Assembly (NCBI GenBank): GCA_030268105.1 | Contig: BSDZ01000027.1 | Span: 375,001-439,000, forward strand | Length of the DNA stretch: 64,000 nt | Direction: 5' to 3' | Origin: Volvox africanus | Lineage: Eukaryota > Chlorophyta > Chlorophyceae > Chlamydomonadales > Volvocaceae | In this document: positions 12,301-25,700 of the stretch, piece by piece | How positions within the stretch are numbered: the first letter of the stretch is position 1 | Layout: each line of letters starts with the position of its first letter | Position numbers and translations under genes: made by a program | The notes under the pieces: model-generated | What the model was told of the DNA's origin: nothing | Database searches by the model: none | The model's input: only the letters and a program-made list of their open reading frames with translations

Positions 12301-13102
12301 CATGAGTCATATGACGTCATATCATGTGATGTCATGAGCGATGTCAACCAAACGCCATTCAACACCACCCGCTCACCACAGGTCCACTGCGCGAAACACC
12401 GGGTCAGGATCTGCCGCCGTGAACACCCAGCCGCCGCGCCTGGCACGAGTGGGGTTGTCCTCAAGTCGAGTCAGGGTGACGTGCTGAAGCGGTTGCGGCC
12501 GTTGTGGCAGTTGGCGGCGCTGCTGCTGCGGCAGTACTGTTGCCGTTGGCGCCACCAAATGCCCTCGTAGCACCGCCGCCAGCGCCACACGGTGGCACCA
12601 AGGGCAGGCGTTGCCCAAATAGAGGTGGTAGCGGCCCGACTCGGACTGTGACGCGGGCCAGGTGGTTGGTCGTTAGTTAGTTGGGATTGTTCTCCCATGA
12701 TGATGTCATTATTTTATGCAGCTTACTGAGATCCGTACATCGCGACTAGGTTCTAGTTCCTCAGCGGCTCCTTAGTTATTGCCAACTCCTTGCATTTATC
12801 ATTGACATACACCTTAGTATGTACGGATACAAATACCCTTTACCTTCTCTCTACATTATATGTGGAGCAGTTATCTCAGAGGTCAGGCAGGATATGAGAA
12901 ATATATTGAGAAATATTATATATAAGTGAGATGGGGTACGGCTCTCTGTTGCTCTAGTAGCGCCGTGCGGTACACGTCCACACATGACCGGCTTCCCCCG
13001 ATGTCCCACCGGAAACTGTGCGTCGCCGATATGGCCATTGAACGCGTACTGCGGTCTGCTGTACTGGCCCTTCGCGGTTTGTGGCGCCAGCTCCTGCATC
13101 AT
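9316..13102 (-). CDS. Xi-class glutathione S-transferase / glutathionyl-hydroquinone reductase (ECM4/YqjG-like)
   Basis: Seven exons join in phase on the minus strand: 13102-13010, 12645-12377, 11863-11662, 10795-10721, 10531-10467, 10129-9928 and 9498-9316, giving about 362 residues. The xi-class signature is ESGRYHLYLGNACPWCHR, with active-site Cys45 (predicted). The family usually has CPWA, here CPWC. The thioredoxin-fold half continues with GGWVFTAADPDPVF and CNESAEIVRSLDEM. The helical half has INNGVYSSGFATTQEAYET, LTESDVWLFPTIVRLDAVYG and DYPALAAWARDIWQ. The family reduces glutathionyl-hydroquinones using glutathione. Oddities are a Gln/Pro-rich insert of about 25 residues after the active site, and a Gly-rich loop in exon 6. 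The start is the first ATG in frame; a 26-codon upstream extension would begin with GTG, so I reject it. Exon 5's acceptor and exon 4's donor are the weakest joins. Confidence 0.88.
10842..11078. repeat. (GGGA)n-type purine minisatellite inside an intron
   Basis: About 237 bp of GGGA/GGGACA units on the plus strand. It lies in the intron between exons 3 and 4 of the glutathione transferase. In the sense of that gene it is TCCC, that is, an extreme polypyrimidine tract ending about 45 nt before the predicted 3' splice site at 10796. ORFs across it (Arg/Gly or Pro/Ser repeats) are artefacts of the repeat. Confidence 0.9.
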
Positions 13103-14163
13103 AGCTAACCATGCCAGACGCCAGCCCTGCCTCACACCTGCCGAATAAATATTGGAGCGAACAAAGCGACGGAGGCGCACTCAGATGGAAAAGTCAGAAA
13201 CGCACCCCTGAAAGCTTGGGAAATTGTACGGCAGGGTTTTGGCTGTCAAACAACCAATCTTGTCGTTTAACAGAAAGTAGCGGTTACAACGTACGGAGGG
13301 ATCGGAGGGTGCAAGTACAATGTATGATGTTCAGGGACTTGGGACAGGGACGTGGACGTAAAAATGATGGTAAGGGGTCGCGCCTTGAGCAGATTAAACG
13401 ACTAGAGCTGCAAATGCCCGTGGTGAAAGCGTACCGTTGACGAGCTGTCCCTGAGGTAAGATTTTATTGGTCCATTCCAGCAACGAGGTGCCCTTCCTGA
13501 TCCCGGATTCAGGCAGAGCTGCAAGAGGTGACACGGATCGGCCTGGGATGCCGTGCATCGGTTGCCGACCTCTCCAGGGAGCTCTTTGTGGAAGTAATGT
13601 CCTCACAGCATGGCTCTGCAGGAAGAACGAAGTGTGTGTGCTTTTTGGTAAATTTGCTTTATGTGATCCTGCCGATGCCTGCTGCATTGGTTTCAAATGC
13701 GATGGCAAATTCGCTTATTCTACTGAAATTGAGAATGCGCGTAGCTTGGTATTTATGGCATGTGACAAATGAAAATGAGAAGCTGGTTTAGCTGCCTTAA
13801 GCTACAACCAAACGGAAATTAATGATGTCTGCTCAATGACACATTTTAGCCGCCGCAGGCGAGATAGATTTCAAAAATGATAACAACGGTGCTTGCTGAC
13901 TTGCCATCTTGCCTGTGCCGTGCCGTACAGCTTTTTTTTCAGTGTGTCTTCACGCTGCTTTACGCGCTATGATAATAATTCTGTAATGAGAATAATTTGA
14001 TTACTATCAAATTGTTTGGGTTGTTGTCATTTCACCTTTCACATGTGACTCGCCACCTTTCGCCAGCTCCAGTGCATTAACGCTAGTTTAGGGTCATTCA
14101 GGGTAGCATGCAACTTATAACCTTCCTACTAACATCTTGAAATTAACGGTGATATCTTATCTG
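13103..14163. promoter_or_regulatory. Divergent intergenic region between glutathione transferase and lipase genes
   Basis: About 1.06 kb separates the two start codons and must contain both promoters. A plus-strand frame at 13528-13791 (RIGLGCRASVADLSRELFVE) looks mildly protein-like but has no family match and no splice partners. No clear TATA box was found. Confidence 0.35.
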
Positions 14164-16177
14164 ATGTGTGTGCGTACCTCTCTAGGCAAGCTCCCTCGCA
14201 CAGTGGTGTTGGTTTGCTTTTTGCTCTTTTTGCTTGACGGCGTTCTGGCGCTGCGGTCTACTTCTATAGACACCATCCAACGAAACAGAACAGACAATCA
14301 AGCAACTGATGACGTGTTCCGCGAAGTGCTCTCATCGCAGTCGACCCTGTACAACGACATCGCTCTTCTCGGCTCGGGACGGCGCGCTGAGGATGCAACT
14401 ACGCTATTTTCATCTTCAGAACCCCTGGGAGATGTAGAGCTCTCTCCAGCCGCTCGCCTACGTGACCCGGGGATAGCCACAATCTTCTCCTCCCGAGCGG
14501 CACGGAGGCTTCCTCGCCTTGCCCATGGCCCCAGCATATGCCTGACGCCACGTCATGAACAGCGCACCGGACAAGGCTTCATTTCGGGGGACCGGGAAGC
14601 AATCCTTCATAGGAAAATGAATCATGACCAAGACGGCACGCAAACATTACACGTAGACGCTGACCAGGAAAGTCAGGGCCAGCAGCATCAGGTACTGCCG
14701 CAGGACCATTCGGAACAACAACAACGGCAATATTCACGAGATCCGGAGCTCCGGCGACTTTCCAAATGGAAATTAGGAGCTGTGGACCCACCGCCGCCCG
14801 AATTGGACGTGGGGGAGGCATTTCTGGCAGGGCAGCTCGCCTCCATTGCCTACTGCAGCCATCCTGACCTCCTCGCCGCGTGGAATTGCAGCCGCTGTGC
14901 GTCCTTACCTGGCTTCATGCCCTACCGCATTGTGTACGACTCCGTGTGGGATCTAGCCGCCTACACGGGTTACTACGCCCCGTGGGACGCTGTCGTGCTG
15001 TCGTTCCGCGGTACGGACTCGTCCAACTGGGGCCAGTGGGCTGAGAACATGCGTGCCTGGCGTACGGACCACATGTACCCCGTGCCGGACTTCCCCCACG
15101 CGCTCATACATGCGGGGTTTTACACGCTGTGGACGGGTAGCATGCTACAGACGACTTTCACGCAGGCGGTTTCTGATCTGATGGAGGCGCACCCTCGTGC
15201 GCGTTTGGTGGCGACGGGGCACTCCATGGGCGGTGCTTTGGCTCAGTTAGCGGGGTTGGAGTTCAAGCTCTTCTACACCGCAACGCACACGTCCGTGTAC
15301 ACGTACGGCGCTCCCCGCGTTGGCAACCTTGCCTACCAACAGGTGCGCGGTGCGGCCTAACAAAGGACGTTGGGCCTGCCGGGGGCAATGGGGGTTTGCG
15401 CTCCCCGCACCCTTGCGGTTGAGGGTGTGGAAGGGACGGGCGGGCAGAGGGGGGAGGGGAGCCGGGGGGGGCCGCCCTAACATGATGAGGGTCTGGATCT
15501 GAGGGGGGTCACCATATGAGAGGAGCCCTGTCGAAGCTCATATCCTCATTCTCCTCGGGGCCACTACGGCGTCGCCTTCGTAGTAGTAGTTGCCCCAAAC
15601 CGTACCCACGTATGTCTTAATTCACATGATATAATACGACATGATATATGATGTGATATGATATGATATAATACGATATAATGTATGATGTGATATGATA
15701 TGATATATGATATAATACGATATGATATGATGTGATGTGATATGATATGATATAATACGATATGATACGATATGATATATGATGTGATATGATATGGGTT
15801 CACTGGCAGGATCAATTCGCTGCAAATCTTGTCCACTCGAAAACTTGCTGCCGTTTCTGTCCTCCCTGGCTACGCAGCTCTTCAACTCCTTCATTGATGT
15901 GTCCTGGCGTTTCACCCACAACCGCGACATCGTGCCCAGCGTGCCGCTGCAGCTGATGGGCTTCCAACACGTGGCCCGGGAGGTGTGGGAGGTGGACGTG
16001 GAGGACCCGCGGTATGCGGGAGATGGTGGCGTCGACCGAAAACTGCTGCTGTGCGACGCCAGCGGCGAAGACCCCTCCTGCCATAACTCCGCCTGTTACC
16101 TGGGCCTCTGCACCAGCATAGCTGACCACCTGGAGTACCTGGGACTGCATATGTACCAAGACAGTGATGAGTGCTGA
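14164..16177 (+). CDS. Secreted class-3 (fungal-type) triacylglycerol lipase
   Basis: Two exons, 14164-15342 and 15878-16177, join in phase 0 and give 492 residues. The in-frame ORF starts earlier with TTG, so the first real ATG (14164) is used. The N-terminus has a hydrophobic core (TVVLVCFLLFLLDGVLA), read as a signal peptide. Residues about 30-215 are a variable, Gln/Arg/Asp-rich, probably disordered region. The lipase domain follows: WDAVVLSFRGTDSSNWGQW with the oxyanion strand, GHSMGG with nucleophile Ser354, NRDIVP with Asp410, and DHLEYLG with His477. This completes the Ser-Asp-His triad of the Lipase_3 family. The family hydrolyses acylglycerols or galactolipids; the substrate cannot be told from sequence. 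Clustered Cys near the C-terminus (LLCDASGEDPSCHNSACYLG) fit an extracellular or luminal, disulfide-bonded enzyme. Confidence 0.9.
15622..15797. repeat. (GATAT)n-like satellite in the lipase intron
   Basis: About 175 bp of imperfect GATAT/ATGATAT/AATAC units fills the middle of the single intron of the lipase gene. The minus-strand Ile/Ser/Tyr/His ORFs across it are artefacts of the repeat. Confidence 0.85.
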
Positions 16178-18650
16178 CGGGGCCAGTGTGCGCCTGAGCC
16201 TCGTCTCGCCTAACCACCTGGGCAAGGATGGGGGCGGTTTAGGCACTTTGACTGCCAGGTATTTTGGCTGTGAGTTGCATCGTTGGGATTTACCATGTAT
16301 AGCTTTAGCTTAACCATGTATTCCCAACCGTGGGGTGCGGGTAAGCACGTCAGGTTGACCCAGCTTAGGCCTTCCGCAGCCGGAGTGATCCTGGGTGCAG
16401 GCGGAGGGGCCTGCGGCCTGCGGCCTCCACCCATTTGTTGACCTGGACGGATGGGTGGAGGGATGACCGGGTGAATGATGGGTTGGTGCCTGGCTGATGG
16501 GAGGCGGTGACACGGCAGCCAGACCTTACGGATGAGAACTCGACGGGTGCAGTGTGGAGCATTGCCCAGGGGCACAGCGCCAATGGCGTGTGATGCAGGG
16601 CCGAGAAGTGGGAGGGAGCAGCAGAAGGGGCGGAGGGCTGAGTAAGGGGGACATCAGAGGGAATTTGGTCGGGAGTCGTGATGCTGCACGTGGGCCTTGC
16701 GTTAGAAGGAACTGGCAGCACCCGGTGCGGGGGGGGCCTTGGGGGCTGGGAGATTCCAGGATTTGGATGGAGAGGGCCGCAGGGTGGGTTAGGAGTTTTA
16801 GTGAAGAGCGCCTTCTACCAATCCCCAATTAGTAAATCTTAGTTAGCGGAGGAAACAGGCAGTGGAGAGGGGTGATGGGGGGCGGACGATGCAGGAATGG
16901 AAGGCTTGCAACGCGTCGTTGGGAAAGGGGAAAGGCACGAGAAAGGGGAAAGGGAAGAGTGGGGAGTCAATTTGTGTGTCAAGATGCGCGGAATTAAAAA
17001 ACGCAGGTGGAGGAGAGATCCTGGAGGGCTGGGTGAGCTGGCACGGGGCCTTATGCTCCTGGGAGAGCCGACAAGCTTGCGAACGTGCATGTCTTCATGT
17101 GTATCGCTCATGTATATTGGCACACTCAGTCCCCTTAGTGAAAGTTCAGGTGATTGCTGTCCCGGTCTTGCTGTTGGGCGTAAGGAATTGAGAGATGTGT
17201 GATGCAGGCTGGGCGAGGAGGTTGAATGGCATGATATTCTGATGAAGCTTTCAATTGCCATGATGTAAGAAGAAGAAGAAGAGGTGTTGGGTCATCTTGT
17301 GCGGTCATCAGCGGATGATATTGCGACCCACCACTCGAAGCGGAAGCCGCCTCCCTCAACTAGCATTGAGACTTTGTGAAAGGGAGTCCCTCCGACCATG
17401 TTGGAGAATCCTTCGTGACTATGGGCGGCAACTGGCCCTTGTGCCCTCGGGCAAATTTAGGTGGTGCCAGAAAATTTCAGCATCAACATCTGCGTGCCTA
17501 AGCCTGGTAATTGGGGTGCGCGTTCTTTAGCTCCTCTGACCCCTGACCTCCACCTGTTCGATCACTGAAGATCTGACCCGCGCCTCACAATGAAAGCCTC
17601 CATGCCATTCTGGAGCGTCGATTACCACAATCACGTGAGGCAGAGGTGGCCTAGCATCATGGCACTACAGGCGCTTTCTATTACGAAATGCTTATGGAGC
17701 TGAGAGGTGTTGGCGGGTGTAGTTGTACGTTTGTTTCTTTGCTCTGCGTTTGGTGGGGGCCGCAATCTGGATCAGGGAATGGCGGTGCTAATAGTTTATA
17801 GATCCCCCGGACCGTGTTTCAGTTAACGAGTGCGTTAATTCTGGCAAGGCGCGCTTTTAAAGCGCCTTACTGTTAACGTCCCGACGGGATCCGGGAGTAC
17901 CGTTTGCGGGTGCGACAAGTGTTCCCTGAATGTCTCTTTTGCACCGTTCGTATAGGTCTAGCATCTTCATTTCTTTTCCGCGCAGGCGGCTGGGTGGACG
18001 AGCTGTAGTTATGGGTGAACCATAACGGCTCAATCGCAACCCCCTTCCGAGCGCCTTATGCACAGTACTGCGGGCCTTATTGGCCAAGCATACAAGCCTC
18101 CCTGACCTAATAGCCTCTTACGGCAGCACGGGGAGTGCTTAAAATGTGATGACAGACAGTGTTTAGTGTAAAGGAATGCAGGCAATACGGTGCAAGTCAA
18201 CACTTAGGTCCCCGGGTTCGCTCCAGGGTATCGGCAAAGGTACAATTATTAGAGAGGGAAGGGGTGCTTGCCTGGAAAGGGTGTTGGAAGCGCCAGGTAG
18301 TGAGGTGGGGTGGCCCAGAATCATCCCCTAAACCTTTTTGGTGGTCTGAAAGCCGGGTTGTGAAAGGGCAACTTGGGATCCGATCCGATCATATCTGACA
18401 CCACAACGCTATACCTCTTATCCTGGAAGTACAGGAAGTAGCGGCAAGGGAAAGCGGTCGTGATATAGCATTATAACGACCCAATTAGGTGCATTTCACG
18501 ACCCCAAGTGCAAAGAAGTCACCACTGCTGGGCAAACAACTCATGTCCAGATGAGAGTGTGGATGACCGAAGAGGGTCGAAGGGGGAAACGGAAGCGGAC
18601 AGGGGAGATCTCCCTGGCAGGGGACGGTTTCTATTAAGGTTTCGCAAGTA
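16178..18650. other. Gene-poor stretch with a short orphan coding-like fragment
   Basis: Past the lipase stop I see no gene. On the minus strand, 18087-17857 encodes a 76-codon frame without an ATG start (GLRLSRYGSPITTARPPSRL, then RGKEMKMLDLYERCKRDIQG). It reads like a real, basic protein segment but matches no family I can name. It has no neighbours in frame and may be a transposon or pseudogene remnant. The rest is unassigned. Confidence 0.35.
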
Positions 18651-18651
18651 G

Positions 18652-19250
18652 ATGGCTAATCGACGGAGCCAATTATCATCATCATTATCATCAATGGGGG
18701 CCCAAACCTTGTACCAGACAGATACAAGGCACACCGTGTTTCTGACTGTCTCGCGTTATGCTAATGCTGAGCACGCACCCAGCTCGCTCCAGTTTCGGAG
18801 CTCCAGGACATGCTCCCCTCTCCCCCGCACCCGTGTGTTGGAAATCGGGCCTGAAGTGTACGATTACCCATCGCTCTTGGAATTTAAAATATTTCTTGAA
18901 CATGACACGTTTCCGGATTACGGTTACGAGGGTTACTTGGCACTTGACAACCAGATCGTACTTATTGATCGATTGATGAACGCGGTTGACCGCGGCCTCA
19001 TGGAGTCGGTTGGGTCGCTCGCCTTCACCAAGGGGATGGACCTTTCGCAGTACCTTTCTTTTGACGTGATATGTCCAAATGGGCCCTTCAAAATGTTTGG
19101 TTTTTTGACGGCGAGGTACACTTCTTCCCCATTACGGGGACAATCAGCCGGGTGTTGTCGAAAGACGCCTTTCAAAAGCATTTGATGCTCGACCTCCCAA
19201 TCCATCCCGGCTTTCCTTTACATCTGCTCTTTTAAAAGGCCCTATCCTTG
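18652..19250 (+). pseudogene. Orphan coding fragment with a probable frameshift
   Basis: A plus-strand frame from about 18652 contains sequence that reads as real protein (EVYDYPSLLEFKIFLEHDTF, FPDYGYEGYLALDNQIVLID). At a run of six T at about 19102 the frame changes. Read in the next frame, the sequence continues plausibly (HFFPITGTISRVLSKDAFQK) up to a stop near 19240. One missing T in the homopolymer would explain this. An intron or an assembly error are alternatives. I recognise no family. The 5' part before about 18830 is of poor quality. It may be a decayed gene or a mobile-element remnant. Confidence 0.4.
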
Positions 19251-19796
19251 CATAATGGAAAACAAGCGACAATCCGCAGTGCTACACCACGACCTCAACC
19301 TAGTACCTCAGTGATGTCTATCTAGCTAGTCTTCAAGCAGCTTCACGTCGTAGTACCTTAAGTACTTGAGTCAGGGTCACCATCGGAATCGCGGCCCCCG
19401 CGCGTGGCCCATTCTTTCAGCAGCAGCCATTCCTGCAAATATCCAAACGCGAAAAAGAGGTTGGTGAGGATGGAGTCCATAGCCGATGCTTGTGTCACAC
19501 TATGCCCGGTGGAGCTTTGCCCACCTTCTGTGGTGTCCTTAGCCCACTTGAGCTCCGCCAGTTGGGTGTTGAACTGTAGAAAACAAAGGCATTTCAACAT
19601 CAATGAGAGGTTTTTATGAATCATCCATCTGTGAAATTCCCTTATCACATTCCTGATGGCCCGCAGTCGCCTTCACGAGTCGCCCAGCGTTAAGGTACCC
19701 CGCAACGGTCTGTGCGTTGACCGACCCAAGGGTCACATCACACGGCGCTTTTACTGCCCGGCATTGCTACATCGCCTGCATAATAGAGCGGGTAAT

Positions 19797-22700
19797 ATGG
19801 GTCTGCTGCGCCTCGCGCTTCATCGCCTGCATGGCGGAGGAGCTACCGCGCGTAATGTACGTATTCGCCGGCCCGCGCGGACTGCCCCCGCATCGGCCTT
19901 TGCGCTATGTGCAGCGGTTTTGACGGCAGCCGGCACCGCGGCGGTGCTACTCTTGCTGGGCTTGGCTGGGCCGCCGCCGGTCAAGGGCTACGTGCCCTGG
20001 GATCTCACAAATTTCCAGAACGAATACGCCTGTGATAACACCTCTGTCCGAATCGTGAGGTAAAAACTTAATTGGATAATCAAATTAAAATTGTGTCATA
20101 GTTTAGTTTATATTGTGGAAACGAAAGAGAGTCGAGCTAATAGTAACGCTTTTCATTATTCTGCACAAGTTCGAGTTCCGCACACGCAAATCGTCTCTAG
20201 CACGTCGACCGTGTCACATTGACTTCCCTCACACAACCTGTAATTCTTCCATTTTGTCTTCTGTCTCTGGTTTTGTGTCCTCCAGGCCGCGGACTATGGA
20301 GGATGTACAAGGTGCAGTCCGATTCCATAGCAATGTCATGGCTGTTGGCGGCGGCTGGTCTTGGAACCAGGTAGGGAAAAATTACCGATGGCAACAAATA
20401 TGAAATATGTAACGTCATTTGGGTACATTTGATCTCGCAAGGATGTATCGTCGTCGCACGTCGTAGTACGAATCCATCCATCCATCCATCCATCTATCCA
20501 TCCTGGCACTATCTATCTAGATCGAGGTTAAAAGTGTAAATATAGTTTTGGAAGGCAGATGAATTACTGCCTATCCTGGTTGTGCGTCGACGACGTTATG
20601 ACGCACCGCTAGGTTGGTACCATTCTTACCGTTTTGCATCACCGGTACGACAACGTCTTTGGTGGCCATCATGGACCCGCCGCACACCCCTGCGCTCAGC
20701 ACCTTTCTATTCGAATTTCACCCCGCTGCTCCGCCTCGTTATTTCCTAACTGCACCTGATATATCCCGGCGCACCGACCCGGTTCCATTCAATCTCGCCT
20801 CCCTGTTCACAGCCATTTTTCTGCGCAAGCAACGGCACAAACGCGCCCACGCCTGATGGCTACCGCTGGGTCAACGGCAGCAGCACGAGCGGCAGACAAA
20901 AGGCGCCCGCGCCCAACAGTCCCGTAAACATCGTGATGCAGACGCTGCGGCCACTTCTCATCCAGGTCAATGAGACGGATGAGACTGTCACCGTGGACGC
21001 AGGTGGGCCTCATCCTCAGCCAAGTACTCGCAAGGGGCCGTACGATGCGCACGGCCGTACGATGTGCGCGGCCGTACGATGTGCGCGGCCGTACGATGCT
21101 TGCGCAGCGTCTTGTTGGTGGTGACATGCGACCTCGGCTCGGTATACCGCCCGCACTAGGCAAGGGGATATAGCCACTAGGCACTAGCAAATTCATCGGC
21201 ATTTATTGTCCACATTTTTGTCTTCTGGCGTTTGCCCTATACCCAATTTCCTTGTGTTTCTTCCTCCGCGCCGCCGTACGCATAATGATTGATGTTGTGT
21301 AACATGCAGGTGTCCGTACCATCGACCTGCTGCGCTATCTGGCCGCGTACGTCACGCCCACGGCTCCCACCGGCTGGACTCTGCCCGCTTTCCCTTGGTT
21401 CGTATTTCAAACGCTTGGAGGCGCTGTGGCCACGAACACGCACGGAAGTAGCTTGAAACATAGCTCCCTGTCCAGCCAGGTAGGGTACGCGGCAGCTCGT
21501 AGCCGAGTATGCAATTTTCCGTCTACGCACAATCATGCATGTGCATGTGCAGCGGGACGCGCCAATGTAGTAGGGGGAGTTCCAAGCCGGGCTGAGAAGC
21601 GGAAGAAGCAGCGGCGGTATGGGGCCCAAACCCATATCCGGATGCTGAAGTGCACGCCTGCATGTCTGCAACGTCTGGTTCCTTCTGTCGCTTTCATAAC
21701 GAACACGCGCCCCGGGCGGGGCCTCCAAAATCACCCCGATCCACCCGATCATCCCGAGTCACCCCGATCCGTTTTCATGAAAACAGGTTATCGCGCTGAC
21801 AATGGTTCTGGCCAACGGCACCATACGCACCTTCACCAATGAGACGGATCCCTTCCTCTTACGGGTAGGTTGGTTAATAAGGCCCATAGGGGCCGGTAAC
21901 GTGGCGGCCCATCCGCCATCTGGGCGAGAGGTGTTTTGGAGGCTTAGCACCGAAACCATATTATTCATTATATTTTCAATTTTTTGGATCAACAAGCTGC
22001 TTGCTTGACCTGTCTGAACCTCTGGATATACGACTCATTCCCCGCCTCGCCTCAACTCCACTCACTTCAGGCTGCCCGTGTGGGTATGGGCAAGCTGGGC
22101 ATTATCACCCACATCAAGTTTCGCATCATCCGGGAGGTAGGTCGCTGGTATATGGAGTGACCTGCTGTACCAAAGACCCTGGACCTGTTAACTTTGTTGC
22201 CTGCAGAGGCACGTTTCTTACCTGCGCCGGCGAAATCTTCAGGGCTACGGTTGCGTTTCTGAGCGCAACGAACTAAGCACTATGCACCGTACACAGTGTC
22301 CCCTTCGTGCACCGCTATTGACCCAATCCTGAGCCCTCCTGAGCCACCGCCACCCCGTCCGCTTCTGAAACCAACAGGTGCCCGTCACACGCACCATCCA
22401 CCGGATTTCGTCTACGGAGTTCCTGAAGCTTCTAAGGGCCGCGCAGGAGCAGTGGAACTCCAACGGTACTCTGCCTGACTGGATGGATGAAACCGAGTGG
22501 TTCTGGGTACCGCAGAGACATGAGGTGCGACTAAGGAGAGTGGAACAGGGCTCTTGACTTTAGGGTTCAGTGACTATTCAGTAACTCATAAATGAAAACT
22601 ATGATGCTTTGGAATTCAAATGTTTCGGGATTTGCATTTGACTTTCAAATAGATTTTAGGGCGTTCCCACAGCTGGTTCAGATTGTAAATATTGGTAATG

Positions 22701-25700
22701 CGGATAGTAAAAAACATAGAATCACGGATGGTATTTCTGATAATTTAATTTTGTGCTGCTACTCCCTTCAGTTCCTGATGGTGACCTTCACCCGCGGCGA
22801 CTCTCCCGACGCCGCCAAGCGCCTCGCGGTCCTCTCCGCCTACGCAGCCCAAGGTCCGGAGCTCACGACTGCCTACAACACCTCCCTGGAGCTTCTGGAG
22901 GGGGCAGCGGACCTGCGAAACGGCAATATCACTATCGATGGTGGGTGCAAAGAACGCCTCATCAGATTAGTTAACGTCTCTCATGTGACAATTAAGCAAT
23001 TACTGTTACGAAAAGGAAGATTATGGGAATTTATTTTTGATATATCCGGTCTTCTTGGTGCGCATTAATTCTGTACTTACCGTATTGCAATTTTCCTTGG
23101 TCCCATCCCGCTTTACAGTTTGGCCGCTGTTGAGGAACGTCACCTTTGATCCCAACAGCAACATCTCCAATGTGGCGCTACCTGTCCTCCGCCGCTTGAA
23201 TGACACCGTCATCAATGTGCCTTGGCCACAAAGCCCCGGCGCCGGAGCTGGGGCCGGCGGCGGTGCCGCTGCTGCTGCCGCCGCCGCTGCCGCGACATCG
23301 CCCACCGTGTCCGCGATGCAGGGTCCCACTCCGTCGTCTAGTCTTGCAGCCTTGGCAGCGGCAGTGGCCGCTGGTCGAAACGTGGCCAAGAAGCCGGCGA
23401 CAGCGCCATTGGCAGACCCCGATGTTTTGGACTCGACGGCCACGGCCTCGGTGGAAGGGAGCGCCTCTGATACCATGACGCCCATAGTGAAGAAGGAGAC
23501 AGCGGTAGTAATGGATGGGGGGGCGAAGATGCCGCCAAATGCCAATGCGACGGCGGCCACGCCAAAGGAAGCGAACGCGATAGAATCGCCCACGACGCCG
23601 CCGCCAGCCCTGACACCGCCGCCAGCCCCGACGCCACCGCCAGCCCCAACGCCGCCGCCGGCCCCGGATATGGAGAACGTTTCAATGAACTTCCCTTTCC
23701 AAGTCGTGAGTCTGTTCCGCGCGCATGGCGATGGCAGCAAGATTATGGAGCCAATCGGCAAGAGACGGGTAACCAACAATACGGCAGCTGGTGCTGCTTC
23801 CTTGGAGGTGGCGGAGGGGTCAGATTGGAACATCCCGGACCGTCGCCCTGCAACCGGTAAGAGTGGAGTGTGGGTGTTGCCTTCTGTCCTCTACCGGGGA
23901 TATTCTTATTCGTTGTTGATGTGCTATACCTCGCTGGTCGCCGCCATCACCGTTTCGGCCGCTCCCCTCCCCTCTGCCCGCCAGTATTTTACGGGCTGGT
24001 CAACATGGCGGATGCCTACATCGACATCTCCCGCAGCGGCGTCTACTCAATTGCCGCCAACGCTACCAAGGAGGCGCAAAACTCCTACCTATTTCAGCCT
24101 GAGGTGGGTGCACCTCGCTATTTATGACGTCGTATGAGCGGCCGGGGCGTACGTGCTCGTGAGTGAGCATTTCACCGCCCCCTTGTACCCCCTTGCTGTT
24201 CTTTCCCGAATAATATACCGGAGCGTAAAGCTGGCATCTGGTTGACCTTTCATCCCAAGACACACTCCCGACTGGTTAATAGAGCGATGGAATGGTAAAA
24301 GATAATAAAATAAAGCTAAATAAGATACAATATAATAAAATAAGATATATATTAAGATAATATAGGATAGGATAATGATATAAGATAGGATAATATAATA
24401 TAAGATATATAACAAATACAACATACGCGGCGTCACGTCACGTCACATCACATCACATATTATTTCAAGACCTTGAACAGCCCATCAAACCTCACGATGT
24501 CTCAAGACACCTCACACAAACTGCAAGTTCACTCAAAACCTACAATCTCTGTCGATCTCTGTCATTCTGGCACTTCACATTTGTATTTTCTTTGCTAGAC
24601 GGGGCATTTATAGCCCGCAACAGTTATGCCTAGTCTTTAGCGCGTTCCATGTCCTTGCTGTCGTTCCCTCAACCTTCTCGCCTTGTTCCCTCGGGACATC
24701 ACATACATTGAAAACAAACTCTCATCGGCTTCGTTCACTTGCAGTCCATCTTGGAGGTCAACATCCGCAAGGTTATGTATGACCAGGTGGGTAGGTCATT
24801 GGTGGTTGGAAAATCAGGTAGTTTTATCCAGCTTTTATATATATGATTTCGGCGATGCATTTGACAAAATACGTAAGACACCGACTCATCACATGATGGG
24901 CAGAGAAACAGATTGCAGGATCTTGGCCGGTTGGGAGGGGCGAGGACATGAAAAGCGGTATACACATGTGTAGGGGATATGCCTATATGAGTAACAGAAC
25001 CAGCATGGCCGTGTGGAAGAAATGCAGGCTGTCGCCAATACGGTAAATTCTTTGAATAAACGGGCGTCTCATATTTCCGGCCTCCGTACTACCGGCCTCC
25101 GTACTACCGGCCTTCGTACTACCGACTTGCAGTATGAGGCCGCCATTCCTGCGTCCAGCATGGCGGATTGCTGGCAAGGCCTCTTGGAGTTGCTGTACGG
25201 CGCCGACAACCTGGATGGTACGGCATATAATGGCACGGCGTCGCCACTCAGCATTGTGTCGAAGTTTGCCAAGGACGCCAATGGAACATCCGTGATGGGA
25301 CCTGATGGCCGCCCGGACTATGGGTTCCGGAGCAACCCGCTCGTCCGTACAACAGGCACGGAGGACGGTCTGCTCAGTCCCTCCGGTGGACAGCCGCACA
25401 TCTGGCTGAACATCGAGGATTACCTGTACTACAACAGGTCTGTGCATCCATTCGTCCGTGCAACACATGTTCTGCTGTAATTTACAACTAAGCATGGATG
25501 GTGGTTTGGTGCATGAATGTGTTCGAACTCTAAATAAGCAGCAGCTGTCCATCGATATTTATCATGTGCGTGGTCACCACTTGCAATCATCGCTTGAAAC
25601 TGCTTTGCGTTGCGTCACTTGCGAGTTCGTTTCCCGCCGTTGAAAGGCCCCTGCGGCGGAGCAACGTGGTGTTCAAGGCGTTGGTGGGCTACCTGCGCAG

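Noticed and set aside
13102..13180. Arg-rich N-terminal extension of the glutathione transferase that resembles a targeting peptide
   Set aside because: It would begin with GTG. The first in-frame ATG is at 13102 and gives the normal family N-terminus.
15564..15930. Ile/Ser/Tyr/His repeat ORFs on the minus strand
   Set aside because: Translation of the GATAT satellite in the lipase intron.
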